DNA of 62,588 bases from Plesiocystis pacifica SIR-1 (lineage in GTDB: Bacteria > Myxococcota_A > Polyangia > Nannocystales > Nannocystaceae), in NCBI RefSeq assembly GCF_000170895.1, contig NZ_ABCS01000058.1, positions 1-62,588 of the forward strand. Direction: 5' to 3'. The translations under genes and the position numbers were made by a program. Position 1 is the first letter of the stretch. Each line of letters starts with the position of its first letter. This document shows positions 1 through 9,230 of the stretch, piece by piece. The notes below the pieces were generated by a model that did no database searches, was not told where the DNA came from, and saw only the letters and a list, made by a program, of their open reading frames with translations.

Positions 1-1625
1 CCGGAGCCCAGCCCCATGTCGACCTCGAGCAACCGTCACCACAGCACCGCATGCATTCAGGCGACAGCCGGGGATCCGACCCCCTTGACCCGTGCCCGCT
101 CTCCATCAGAGCCGACCCCCATGCAAAACCCAACGAACGCAACTCTAATCGTCGCCCTCCGAGTCCTCGTCGTCTTCCGAGTCCATCGGCGCGTTCGGAT
201 CCCGCCAACTGAGCACGAGCCCATCCGGGCTGATCTTCCCCTGACGCACCCGACCCTCCTTCGGCCCGTGGCTCACCCCCTCCCGTCCCTTTTTTTGCCC
301 GCTCGGGTTCGAGACAGCCCTCGGCCTTTCGAGTCGGAGCCACAGCCCTCCGCATCATGACGGGCACAACAGGGGCAATCGAGTCGGAGCCAAAGCCCTC
401 CGCATCATGACGGGCACAACAGGGGCAAGGGGGTCGGATCCCCGAGCGCAAGGAGCCGCTCCAGCGCCCACCGGAGCCCAGCCCCATGTCGACCTCGAGC
501 AACCGTCACCACAGCAACGCATGCATTCAGGCGACAGCCGGGGATCCGCCCCCCTTGACCCGTGCCCGCTCTCCATCAGAGCCGACCCCCATGCAAAACC
601 CAACGAACGCAACTCTAATCGTCGCCCTCCGAGTCCTCGTCGTCTTCCGAGTCCATCGGCGCGTTCGGATCCCGCCAACTGAGCACGAGCCCGTCCGGGC
701 TGATCTTCCCCTTCCGAACCAGCTCCTCCTCCGCCCCGTGGATCACCCCCTCCCGTCCCTTTTTTGCCCGCTCGGGCTCGAGACAGCCCTCGACCTTTCG
801 AGTCGGAGCCAAAGCCCTCTGCATCATGACGGGCACAACAGGGGCAAGGGGGTCGGATCCCCGAGCGCAAGGAGCCGCTCCAGCGCCCACCGGAGCCCAG
901 CCCCATGTCGACCTCGAGCAACCGTCACCACAGCACCGCATGCATTCAGGCGACAGCCGGGGATCCGACCCCCTTGACCCGTGCCCGCTCTCCATCAGAG
1001 CCGACCCCCATGCAAAACCCAACGAACGCAACTCTAATCGTCGTCTTCCGAGTCCTCGTCGTCTTCCGAGTCCTCGTCGTCTTCCGAGTCCATCGGCGCG
1101 TTCGGAGCCCGCCAACTGAGCACGAGCCCGTCCGGGCTGATCTTCTCCTGACGCACCCGACCCTCCTTCGGCCCGTGGCTCACCCCCTCCCGTCCCTTTT
1201 TTTTCCCGCTCGGGCTCGAGACAGCCCTCGACCTTTCGAGTCGGAGCCAAAGCCCTCCGCATCATGACGGGCACAACAGGGGCAAGGGGGTCGGATCCCC
1301 GAGCGCAAGGAGCCGCTCCAGCGCCCACCGGAGCCCAGCCCCATGTCGACCTCGAGCAACCGTCACCACAGCACCGCATGCATTCAGGCGACAGCCGGGG
1401 ATCCGACCCCCTTGACCCGTGCCCGCTCTCCATCAGAGCCGACCCCCATGCAAAACCCAACGAACGCAACTCTAATCGTCGTCCTCCGAGTCCTCGTCGT
1501 CTTCCGAGTCCATCGGCGCGTTCGGATCCCGCCAACTGAGCACGAGCCCATCCGGGCTGATCTTCCCCTTCCGAACCAGCTCCTCCTCCGCCCCGAGCCG
1601 CTCCTTCGGCCCGTGGATCACCCCC
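1..1625. repeat. Tandem array: gene 3'-tail plus foldback repeat, four copies
   Basis: Head-to-tail units begin at 1, 471, 890 and 1328, so the periods are 470, 419 and 438 bp. Each unit holds a foldback, with arms at 426-444/539-557, 845-863/958-976 and 1283-1414 (19-bp arms caagggggtcggatccccg and its complement, about 94 nt apart). Next to it lies an antisense copy of the last 45-50 codons of the gene at 1472-2986, whose stop codons align at 145, 615, 1034 and 1472. Copies 1-3 add a spacer of about 65 bp that is absent from the intact gene. The length differences come from a 50-bp direct duplication (329-378 and 379-428) and an 18-bp DSEDDE-coding duplication in copy 3. Copy 2 has a mismatch in its right arm. 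No gene is credible inside copies 1-3. Confidence 0.9.
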
Positions 1626-2986
1626 ATGACCACGCCGCCGCACAGCGGGCAGACCTCGTCCTCGACCTTCAACTTGTTGCCGCACTTGGGCTCGGAGCAG
1701 CGCCGGTCCGTGAACAGGGCGCCGATCGCCAGCCCAGCCACCGCCAGGCAGGCCGCCGTGGGCGCGACGATCTCCATGGGGACTTCGATGCCCATGTTGC
1801 CGCGGCTGAACAGCCCGCCGAGCATGAGCACCGGGAAGCCGAGGATCTTGGCCATGCGCAGGGCTCCGCTGCGCTCGACTCGGAACACCACCTTGCCCCG
1901 GTTGGCGTCGCGGATGCCCCGGTCGAGGTCGCGGCGCTCCTCCTCTTCGTCCTCGTCCCCCTCGTCGTCCTCGTCCTCGCCCTCATACTCGTCCTCGTCT
2001 TCCTCCTCGCCCTCTTCCCCGTAAACGCCAGACAGCTCGGGCCCGCCGATGCGCTCGGGTCGGGCGCCCGGGCGGCCAAGGGGCCCCGTGAGCGCGTCGA
2101 GGTCGAAGGCGGCGGGCCACTGCTCGGCCGCCGGAATGCCCAGGCGCGCGCGCGCCGGGGGCTTGAGGGACACGAGCCAGGTCTCGGCCTCCCGGAAGAA
2201 GCCGGCTTGGTTGGGCTGGAGGTGACGCAGGATGTGGCGCCGCTCTTTTCGGCTCCGGCGGCCGCGCCCGTCGAGGCCTCGGGCGACCGCCTGGAGGGCG
2301 AGCAGGAAGCTCATGTCCTGGACCGAGAGCGCGCCCAGGCGAAACTGGGCCCGCGAGGTCCGAAAGCCCCCGTCCGACTTGGCGTAAAAGCGCTGGCTCG
2401 CGTCGGTCGTCAGCAGGCCAAAGCCGAGCATGAAGGTGGTCAGGTCGACGAGGCGCTCCCCGGCCATACCCTCGGGGGTGGCGAGCCCGGCGAGGGCGCG
2501 GTGGGCCTGGGCGACGGCGCGGGCGAGGGCCGGGACCAGGTTCTCGGGCTCGCGCAGGGCGTGCTCTTCGACGGAAAAGCGCAGCGTGCCGGACTCGCGC
2601 TCGGGCTGCTTGCCGGTGGCCGCGACCCGCGTTTGATCGCGGCCCACGAACCACGCCGTGGGGTCGCTGCCGCGCATTACCGGCGGCTTGCCCTTGACCT
2701 CCCCGCGGCGCGCCGGGTCGGCGTCGTGGATGGTCACCTCGACGGCGTAGGCGGCCTCGTCGTGGCCGGCGTAGCGGAGCAAGCGTCGCAGGATGCGGAT
2801 CACGCTGCGGTCGCCACCGGCCCAGCGATCGGGGAAGTAGGTCGGCGTCGGGGCGAGCAGCGGCGCGAGCACGTAAGGCCGCCAGCCGCTCCCCTCGAGC
2901 AGCGTCGCCGTCTGCTCGATGAGCCACTGCCGCTCCCGCGCCGGGGGCAGCGTGACGTCCTTGGGGTTCGGGTCCGCGCCGAGCAT
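1472..2986 (-). CDS. Hypothetical membrane protein with acidic stretch and C-terminal zinc ribbon
   Basis: This 504-residue protein has no family I recognise. The first 300 residues look globular and soluble. An Asp/Glu run follows at about residues 325-352. One or two hydrophobic segments lie around residues 385-425, the clearest one reading AACLAVAGLAIGALF. A four-cysteine ribbon (CSEPKC then CPLCGG, about residues 430-451) comes next, and the tail is acidic and built from DSEDDE units. The layout suggests an inner-membrane protein with its ribbon in the cytoplasm, which is inference. Oddly, the DNA encoding the last 45-50 residues is repeated three more times downstream in the tandem array, so the 3' end has been a recombination hotspot. 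The ATG at 2986 was taken because the frame is open from there. The upstream C45-type gene is co-directional but separated by a hairpin. Confidence 0.75.
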   Translation of the reverse strand: MLGADPNPKDVTLPPARERQWLIEQTATLLEGSGWRPYVLAPLLAPTPTYFPDRWAGGDRSVIRILRRLLRYAGHDEAAYAVEVTIHDADPARRGEVKGKPPVMRGSDPTAWFVGRDQTRVAATGKQPERESGTLRFSVEEHALREPENLVPALARAVAQAHRALAGLATPEGMAGERLVDLTTFMLGFGLLTTDASQRFYAKSDGGFRTSRAQFRLGALSVQDMSFLLALQAVARGLDGRGRRSRKERRHILRHLQPNQAGFFREAETWLVSLKPPARARLGIPAAEQWPAAFDLDALTGPLGRPGARPERIGGPELSGVYGEEGEEEDEDEYEGEDEDDEGDEDEEEERRDLDRGIRDANRGKVVFRVERSGALRMAKILGFPVLMLGGLFSRGNMGIEVPMEIVAPTAACLAVAGLAIGALFTDRRCSEPKCGNKLKVEDEVCPLCGGVVMGVIHGPKERLGAEEELVRKGKISPDGLVLSWRDPNAPMDSEDDEDSEDDD

Positions 2987-3002
2987 GAGGGGTCAATACA
3001 CG

Positions 3003-3040
3003 AAAGCGCCGCGGAGCTGACAAGGCCCCCAGGGCGCTTT
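3003..3040 (-). terminator. Stem-loop downstream of the C45-type gene
   Basis: An 8-bp perfect stem (aaagcgcc at 3003-3010, ggcgcttt at 3033-3040) lies between the stop at 3055 and the next co-directional start at 2986. An overlapping ccccagg/cctgggg pairing is also possible. There is no strong T-run, so terminator function is inferred from position. Confidence 0.4.
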
Positions 3041-3054
3041 CCTGGGACCTGGGG

Positions 3055-4155
3055 TCAATTGGCGAGGGCGCGCAGGTCGAGCCACTGCGCGTCGTGCGGA
3101 GGCCCGTGGCAGACGTGGATGGTCCCGCTCTCCGGCTCCATGACGACCGCGCCGTTGGTGCTGATGTTGTCGAAGTCCGTGCGCGAGATCGCCTTGGCGC
3201 CGTTGGCCCGGTCGCCCATCCACGCCTTGGACGCAGCCAAGTCGGCCTTGCCGCCCGCGCTGGCCTCGGCGATGAGCTGCTCGAGGCGCGCCTGCCGGGC
3301 GTGGGAGGAGGTCGACGGCGTGTTGCCCTCGACCTCGACGTGGGCCGGGACCAGGCAGTGGTTGGTGTGCACGTAGGCCGACTCGGACACCTCGACGCGC
3401 TCGGCCAAAAAGGGCGTGCACTCGAGGGCGAGGGCGCGGCCCTGGCCGTCGCCGAGGTAGTAAAAGTGCGCCCCCGCCCGCTGGACCGGGCCGCTGTCGG
3501 CGTCGCCGACGACCGCGGCCTCGGCCTGCTCGAGGGTCCGCGCGCTCAGGGCCTTGTGGATGATGCTCAGGTAGGTGACCCCGGGGCGCGCGTCGGTGGT
3601 CCGCACGTTGGTGGTGCCCACGGCGATGCCGTGCTCGTTGAGGCCGATGAGCGAGAGGCAGCCCGAGGTCGTCAGCGTCCAGGTCTGCGGGCCCTCGCTG
3701 GGGCGCCGGTGCACGCACAGCACGTGCGGCATGTTGTCCGTGGCCAGGTCCCAAGTCTGCCCGCACAGCAGCTTGCCCGAGACGGTCTGGGCCCCGGGGA
3801 CGAGGTAGGCCGAGCAGCCGCCGAGGGCCTCGAGGGTCCCGCCCCACGCGAGCACGTCGCGGATGTCGGTCAGCCCGTTCATCGCCAGGATCTTCTCGAC
3901 GGGCTGATTCGCCCCTCGGGCGATGCCCTCGAGCTCGGCGAAGCCCTCGGGGTGGTGGGCGGCCGTGGGCGCCAGGCAGGCGCGGGCGACGTCGAGGACC
4001 CCGGCCTCGCCGACCTCCCGCCCGCCGTGGACCCTGGCCTGGCGCACGGCGTTGGCCAGGCGGCGCTCGTAGAGATCGGGGATGGACTCGCGGCAGGCTT
4101 CGCCAAAGGCCTCGCCCATGGCCGCGGGGGTGCCCGAAACGCTCAGGATTCGCAT
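3055..4155 (-). CDS. C45-family autoproteolytic acyltransferase/hydrolase
   Basis: The 366-residue product fits the acyl-CoA:6-aminopenicillanic acid acyltransferase-like Ntn-hydrolase family (C45). These proteins cleave themselves before a cysteine that then acts as the nucleophile on amide bonds. The expected Gly-Cys site is GGCSAYLV, with Cys114 as the probable new N-terminus. Family-like features follow: the QTWDLA and GLNEHGIAVGTTN segments, then NHCL. The frame extends further upstream, but that part would overlap the divergent zinc-ribbon pseudokinase gene, so I place the start at the ATG at 4155 (MRILSVSG). No signal peptide is visible, so a cytoplasmic location is likely. The substrate cannot be read from the sequence. 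A hairpin follows the stop. Confidence 0.8.
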   Translation of the reverse strand: MRILSVSGTPAAMGEAFGEACRESIPDLYERRLANAVRQARVHGGREVGEAGVLDVARACLAPTAAHHPEGFAELEGIARGANQPVEKILAMNGLTDIRDVLAWGGTLEALGGCSAYLVPGAQTVSGKLLCGQTWDLATDNMPHVLCVHRRPSEGPQTWTLTTSGCLSLIGLNEHGIAVGTTNVRTTDARPGVTYLSIIHKALSARTLEQAEAAVVGDADSGPVQRAGAHFYYLGDGQGRALALECTPFLAERVEVSESAYVHTNHCLVPAHVEVEGNTPSTSSHARQARLEQLIAEASAGGKADLAASKAWMGDRANGAKAISRTDFDNISTNGAVVMEPESGTIHVCHGPPHDAQWLDLRALAN

Positions 4156-4261
4156 CGGCGCATGGTACTCGACGGCCCCCCAGGGCCCTTCTCCTCCCTT
4201 GCTGCCCCCTCCCCGGACATCCCGGGGGCGCCGCGCGGGGGCCCTTGCTAGAGTGTGCGCG

Positions 4262-6508
4262 ATGGCCGAACTCCCCTGCCCCGCCTGCGCCTCCGCCATC
4301 CCTCTCGCGGACGACGCAGAGGACGACGGCACCCCGCGCAACCGCTGCCCGTCCTGCGGGGCGAGCTTGCTCATCGCCTACCGCTACCGCCTGCGTCGGC
4401 ACGTCGGCGCCTTCGCCGGGGGCGAGCTCTACGAGGGCTACGACGACGGCTTCGCAAAGTCCGTGGCCGTGCTGTTCGTCGCCCGCGAGCACCTCGAGCA
4501 CCCCGATCGCTTGCGCCGATTCCGCGAGGGCAACCGGATGTTCGCCGACGTCGGCGGTCGCGGCCTCAACCGCATCCACGAGATCGCCGGCGGCCACGAG
4601 CCCCGCCCCTACGTGGTCATGGACTGGCTCGAGGCCACCCTCGAGACCCGCCTGAGCCAGACCGGTCGCCTCGAAGGCCAGGCCCTCGTCGAGCTCTTCT
4701 CCACCCTGCTCGGCGGCCTCGCCCGCGCCCACCGGGCCATGCCCTCGGTCATCCACGGCCACATCCACCCGGGCAAGATCGGCTTCGTCAACGACCGCAC
4801 GCCGGTGCTGTTCGGCTTCGAGTGGGCGACGCAGGTGTTCGAGCAAGACAGCCGCCTAGCCGACTCTTTCATCCGCGACGCCCAGGACAAACCGGAGGCC
4901 GACTCGACCCGCGCCAAGGACCTGATCCAGCTCGCCAGCGCCGTCTACTACGCGGCGACGGGGCAGTGGGCTGGCAACCAGAGCGTCTCCGCCCAGCAGG
5001 CCGCCGCTCGCCAGAACGTGCCCGGGGCCGTGGGCCAGTGCATCGAGCGCATGCTCCTGTCCGGCTCGGGGACGGGCTATACCTCGGCCGTCGACGCGCG
5101 CCAGGACCTCGACCGCCTGCTCACTGGCGACACGGGCTGGCGAGCGCGGGCGCGCCCCAAGCAGCAGTCCATGGACGGGAACATGGGCTGGTCCAAGTCC
5201 TCCTTTGGCGGCGAGTACTACACCGAAGAGGACGGGCCCAGCGAGCTGTTCTCGTCCGACCTCGAAAACAACGGCGACGACAGCAGCGTCGGCTTCTTCG
5301 AGACCAACCCGCCCCCCGAGGCGATCGCGGCCTCGCCCGCGCTGTTCGCCAACCAGGGCGGGCACCAGAGCGTGGGCGCCGGCTCGGACTGGAGCGGCGA
5401 CCAGGGCCAGGTCGCCACGGCCTTCGACCGCGACCGCGAGATCCAGCGGCTGCTCGCCGCCTCGCCCTCGTCCGCGCCCTCGCCGACGCCCAACTTCGAC
5501 CTCGGCGACGACGGCGAGCCCGAGACCAGCTCGGGGGGCCGCGTCGTCATCGCCGGCGCCGTGCTGCTCATCGGCTTCGGCGTGATCTCGGCGATCATGG
5601 ACGCCTCCGAAGAGGAGAGCTACGACAGCTACGAAATCCCCGCCGAGATCGACATCGACCCCATCCCGGGCTTCGATCCCAACTCGGTCATCGACGATCC
5701 CGTCGGCGCGCCGGGCCTCGACGGCAACCCCTTCAACGCCGAGGGCGTGGGCGACGGCAACCCCTTCAACGCCGAGGGCGCGGCCCCAGCCCCCTCCCTC
5801 GGCAAGCTCGCCGAGATGCACCGCTGGAGCGGGCACGTCGTCGGCCCCGTCGACGGTCTCTCGGGCGCGGAGCTCGGGGACTCCTGCATGTTCTGGGCGA
5901 GCCCCACGAGCCCGGGCAGCAGCTTCAACTGCCGGGTCTACCTCGAGTGCAACGACACCTTCCTCTACGGCGGCGGGACCGTGGGCTACACCACCTGCAC
6001 CCTCGACGAGAACGGCGTGCCGGTGTTCGCCGAGGACGCCGAAGACGACGACGGGGACGGGGCGCTGACCTTCGACCGCCGCCAGGGCAACTCCATCGTA
6101 CGCGTCCGCGATAGCTACGGCCGACCCCCGGTGCTGCTGAGCGTGGCCCTCGGCCTCGGGGACGGCAAGACCGAAGCGACCATCCCCGACCACCCCGTGC
6201 TCAGCCGCAGCACCCAGCCCGACGCCTTTGGAGCCGCCGCCGAGGAGCTCCCCGAGCGCCCCTCGACCGCCGACCTGCTCGCGGCCCTCAAGGGCTCCCG
6301 CGCCCGGCTGAGCCAGTGCATGGTCGAGCCCGGCACCCGCCTCGAGCTCGGCCTGACCATCGCCAACGGGGGCTACGCCACGAAGGTCGACATCGAGCCC
6401 GAGCAGAGCCGCCGGGCCACGCGCTGCATCACCTCCGCCATCGACGACGTCGAGTTCCCGCGCTTCACCGACGACGAGATGACCGTCACCTGGCCCGTGA
6501 GCTGGTGA
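4262..6508 (+). CDS. Zinc-ribbon pseudokinase membrane protein with AgmX-type C-terminus
   Basis: The 748-residue protein begins with a four-Cys ribbon (CPAC at 6-9, CPSC at 29-32). A protein-kinase-like region follows at about residues 40-300. The catalytic signatures are lost: the HRD site reads HGHIHPGK, the DFG site reads FGFEW, and no VAIK lysine or Gly-rich loop is evident, so it should not phosphorylate. A linker rich in acidic residues leads to one membrane segment at about 427-447 (VVIAGAVLLIGFGVISAI). A presumably periplasmic part follows, containing two NPFNAEG repeats. The last 65 residues have the pattern of AgmX/PglI C-terminal domains (a Cys, a beta-rich stretch, a second Cys, then a hydrophobic strand ending in W). 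Start ATG 4262 was chosen because it brings in the first CxxC. Its 3' end overlaps the convergent membrane gene by 23 bp. Confidence 0.8.
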   Translation: MAELPCPACASAIPLADDAEDDGTPRNRCPSCGASLLIAYRYRLRRHVGAFAGGELYEGYDDGFAKSVAVLFVAREHLEHPDRLRRFREGNRMFADVGGRGLNRIHEIAGGHEPRPYVVMDWLEATLETRLSQTGRLEGQALVELFSTLLGGLARAHRAMPSVIHGHIHPGKIGFVNDRTPVLFGFEWATQVFEQDSRLADSFIRDAQDKPEADSTRAKDLIQLASAVYYAATGQWAGNQSVSAQQAAARQNVPGAVGQCIERMLLSGSGTGYTSAVDARQDLDRLLTGDTGWRARARPKQQSMDGNMGWSKSSFGGEYYTEEDGPSELFSSDLENNGDDSSVGFFETNPPPEAIAASPALFANQGGHQSVGAGSDWSGDQGQVATAFDRDREIQRLLAASPSSAPSPTPNFDLGDDGEPETSSGGRVVIAGAVLLIGFGVISAIMDASEEESYDSYEIPAEIDIDPIPGFDPNSVIDDPVGAPGLDGNPFNAEGVGDGNPFNAEGAAPAPSLGKLAEMHRWSGHVVGPVDGLSGAELGDSCMFWASPTSPGSSFNCRVYLECNDTFLYGGGTVGYTTCTLDENGVPVFAEDAEDDDGDGALTFDRRQGNSIVRVRDSYGRPPVLLSVALGLGDGKTEATIPDHPVLSRSTQPDAFGAAAEELPERPSTADLLAALKGSRARLSQCMVEPGTRLELGLTIANGGYATKVDIEPEQSRRATRCITSAIDDVEFPRFTDDEMTVTWPVSW

Positions 6509-6974
6509 CGCCGGCGAGCTTCATCATGCCCGCGGCCGTCGGGAAGGCGGTGAGCATCAGCGCCATGCCGACGCCCGCGGGGATCGACCACAGCCCCCAG
6601 TCGCCGCTGATCAGCAGGATCACCAGGCCCATGATCGAGGCCGACTCGAACATCGCCAGGCTCAAGATGAAGGGCGTGAAGGCCTTGGCCATCACCGGCT
6701 GAGTCGGGTAGTTGGGGTGCTCTTTGTGGCCGCCCGGGGCCTTGTCGGCGACGGCTCCCCCGAGCATCTTGGGCAGCACCAGGCCCATGAAGGCGGAGAT
6801 GCAGCCCGCCCCGACGAGCACCCAGCTCATGGTCGGATCCGTCCCCTCAGGCGGGGTCTCCCGAACCATGATCCAGCCCATGGCCGGGAACAGCAGCTGG
6901 GAGACCACGAAGGCGCCCCACAGGATGCGGGGGATCATCAGGTGCTTGGCCTCGATGGGCGTGTGACCGCTCAT
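6486..6974 (-). CDS. Four-helix integral membrane protein, unknown function
   Basis: The 162-residue product (start MSGHTPIEAKH; an alternative Met lies three codons upstream) has four hydrophobic segments, near residues 17-38, 50-72, 103-127 and 132-152. The third reads FILSLAMFESASIMGLVILL. Its buried Glu followed by S-x-I-x-GLV faintly recalls the ion-binding helix of ATP-synthase c subunits, and the second helix is Gly/Ala-rich. That is a resemblance only. The gene converges on the pseudokinase gene and overlaps its 3' end by 23 bp. It is divergent from the VIT/vWA gene 57 bp away. Confidence 0.7.
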   Translation of the reverse strand: MSGHTPIEAKHLMIPRILWGAFVVSQLLFPAMGWIMVRETPPEGTDPTMSWVLVGAGCISAFMGLVLPKMLGGAVADKAPGGHKEHPNYPTQPVMAKAFTPFILSLAMFESASIMGLVILLISGDWGLWSIPAGVGMALMLTAFPTAAGMMKLAGVTSSRAR

Positions 6975-7030
6975 GGCGGCCAAGATAGCAGCGCGGCGGA
7001 ACCTCTGGGGGCGAGCCCTGTCCCCCGACC

Positions 7031-9211
7031 GTGCGCAACGAGCCCGAGCCCGGATCTCGCCCCCGCCCGTCCATCTGGACCTTTGGCCGCCGCGCGGCGG
7101 GGCCCGCGTTGTTGGCCGCGCTGGCCTCGTTCACGCTCCTCGGCCCCGCCCCCGCCCAGGCGACCGCGCCCCGCACCAACGGCGGCGGAAGCCTGCTCGA
7201 GACCCGCTACGACGCCGTCCTCCACCCGCACAGCGTGCACACCCGCGTCGAGGTCACCCGGACCTTCCACAACACGGGGGCCACGAGCGAGCTCCTCGAG
7301 CTCGAGATTCCTCTGCCCTGCGACGCCCAGCTCGGCGACTTCCAGCTCCTCGACGGCGAGGGCCAGTGGATCGCCGCCGAGCTGCTCGAGGCCGAGGTGG
7401 CGCAGGAGCGCTGGTTCGCGGGCGCGGGCGTCAGCGGCGAGCCTGCCCGCGACGCCGACACCAGCGCCTGGCTGACCCGCGACGACTGCGACGCCCAGCT
7501 GCTGCTGCACCCCGTCCCCGCCTTCGGCGAGCGCAGCATCCACTACACCCTGACCTTCATGCCCGCCCGCGAAGACGGCGAGTACCGGCTCACCCTCCCC
7601 GCCTTCCACCGCTACGACCAGCCCGCGCGCGTCCTCGTCGAGAGCCCCGAGGAGCCCGGCATGCAGCTGCGCGTCGACGACCGCGAGCCCAGCCTCGAGG
7701 CGCGAGCCCAGCTCGTCGCGCCGCTGGTCCTCGACGGCGCCCACGAGCACACCCTGAGCCTGCGCTCGGATCGGCCCAAGCTCGCCCGCGCCCGCCACTC
7801 CATCGTCGACTTTGGCGCGCTCGGGGTCGAGGGCGAGCGGGTCCTCGTCGACGCCCGCCTCGACCTGCCCGCGCGCCTGCCCGCCCCCCCGCCGCCGCGC
7901 CGCGTGGTCCTGCTCCTCGACGGCTCGCGCTCCCTCGACGAGACCAGCCGCGACGCCTTGCTCGGGCACGCCGCCGCCTATTTGCGCGTCCTCGCCCAAG
8001 AGCACCCCGACGCCCGCGTCGAGCTCGTCCGCTTCGATCGGGAGCTCTCGCGCCTCTACCACGACTTCATCCCCGCGGCCTGGGCCGCCGAGGACATCCG
8101 CGGGTGGTCGAGCTGGGAGGCGCGCAACGGCTCGGAGCTGGGCCTGGCCCTCGACGGCGCCCGCCACCTCCTGGACCGGGCCCGCGCCGAAGAGCTCGCG
8201 CGCCTCGACGAGGACGCCCCCGACGATCCGCGCACCGACTGGATCCTCGCCTTCTCGGACTTCGACCTGCGCTCGACCTGGGCCGACGACGAGCTCGACG
8301 CCCAGCTCGCCGCGACCCTCGACGCCGCCGCGCACGACGTCCGCGTGCACGCGGTCCGCCCCCACTCGGGCACCGCCAGCTTCCGCCCCTACGGGGGCCA
8401 CGACACCTGGAGCCTGTTCGCGCCGCTCAGCGGCGGCGCGTCCTGGGAGGTCTCCCACCGGGCCCACGACCCCGAGCAGCTCGAGAGCGCGGCCCGAGAG
8501 TGGATCCGGCCCACCCGGGTCTGGAACATGAAGTTGGTCCAGGCCTTCGGCGACGCGGGCGAGGTGTCCTACTTCCTCGGCGACAGCGTCCCCGAGGGCA
8601 CCCGCGTCAGCGACACCACCGTCCTCGGTGTCGAAGACGTCGAGGACGGCTGGGGCCGCGTCCCGACCCACATCGCGTTCACCGGTGAGGTCTGGGGTCA
8701 GCCGCGGGCTTGGACCACGAGCCCCGACCGCGCCCTCACCCAGGTCCTCGCCGGCCACCACGCCCTGGGCCAGAGCGACGCCTCCCTCGAGCAGGCCGAG
8801 CGCCTCGCCCTCGCTCGGCTCGCGGCCGTCGTCACCGCCGAGCTGAGCGCCTTCGCCAGCGCGAGCTTTGGCGGCCCGACCCAGCAGCCCCTGTACATGC
8901 GCGGCTTCGGGAGCCGCTCGATCGGCTACACCACGCGCTGCGGCGGCCCCAGCGGGGTCCACGTCGTCCACCGCGACGACCTCGGCCTGCTCCTCGCCAG
9001 CGCGACCGCGCACTGCACCCAGGTGTCCGAGCGCGCCCTCGCGTCCACGGTGGTCGAGCTCGACAAGCACGAGGTCACGGAGGTCGCCAGCCCCGACGCC
9101 TGCATCGAGCAGGCGCTGTGGGACGTGGACCTGCGGGTGTCCAACACCATCGACAGCGGGCGCTTCGCCCTGGGCGGCAGCGCGGGCGCCGTCGAGCTCC
9201 GGCGGCTCTGA
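7031..9211 (+). CDS. Secreted VIT domain/von Willebrand factor A protein
   Basis: The 726-residue protein starts at a GTG. It has a basic N-terminus and a hydrophobic export signal ending near PAPAQA (about residue 45). Residues 50-180 look like a VIT domain: conserved R-T-F-x-N region, then ELEIPLP, and an EAEVAQERW segment. A vWA domain begins at about residue 290 with VVLLLDGSRSLDE, which has a MIDAS-type DxSxS. The last 200 residues are Cys-poor and of unknown fold. VIT/vWA proteins are usually cell-surface or periplasmic and may bind partners through the metal site. The gene ends 19 bp from the convergent membrane gene at 9231, and the upstream region is shared with the divergent four-helix protein. 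Confidence 0.8.
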   Translation: MRNEPEPGSRPRPSIWTFGRRAAGPALLAALASFTLLGPAPAQATAPRTNGGGSLLETRYDAVLHPHSVHTRVEVTRTFHNTGATSELLELEIPLPCDAQLGDFQLLDGEGQWIAAELLEAEVAQERWFAGAGVSGEPARDADTSAWLTRDDCDAQLLLHPVPAFGERSIHYTLTFMPAREDGEYRLTLPAFHRYDQPARVLVESPEEPGMQLRVDDREPSLEARAQLVAPLVLDGAHEHTLSLRSDRPKLARARHSIVDFGALGVEGERVLVDARLDLPARLPAPPPPRRVVLLLDGSRSLDETSRDALLGHAAAYLRVLAQEHPDARVELVRFDRELSRLYHDFIPAAWAAEDIRGWSSWEARNGSELGLALDGARHLLDRARAEELARLDEDAPDDPRTDWILAFSDFDLRSTWADDELDAQLAATLDAAAHDVRVHAVRPHSGTASFRPYGGHDTWSLFAPLSGGASWEVSHRAHDPEQLESAAREWIRPTRVWNMKLVQAFGDAGEVSYFLGDSVPEGTRVSDTTVLGVEDVEDGWGRVPTHIAFTGEVWGQPRAWTTSPDRALTQVLAGHHALGQSDASLEQAERLALARLAAVVTAELSAFASASFGGPTQQPLYMRGFGSRSIGYTTRCGGPSGVHVVHRDDLGLLLASATAHCTQVSERALASTVVELDKHEVTEVASPDACIEQALWDVDLRVSNTIDSGRFALGGSAGAVELRRL

Positions 9212-9230
9212 CAAGCGCCGGCCGCGAGCC

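Noticed and set aside
355..921. Small minus-strand frames in the foldback (for example around the SGIRPPCPC segment)
   Set aside because: They follow the foldback arms at both loci and have no conserved start; more likely non-coding.
1..1625. Possible CRISPR array in the tandem repeat
   Set aside because: Unit length (419-470 bp) and the coding-tail content do not match short direct repeats with unique spacers.
615..1685. 356-residue minus-strand frame through the array
   Set aside because: It is read through repeat copies in a shifted frame of the real gene; it has no independent start context or family.
3055..4374. Longer start for the C45 gene (439 residues)
   Set aside because: The upstream part overlaps the divergent zinc-ribbon gene and has no family similarity.
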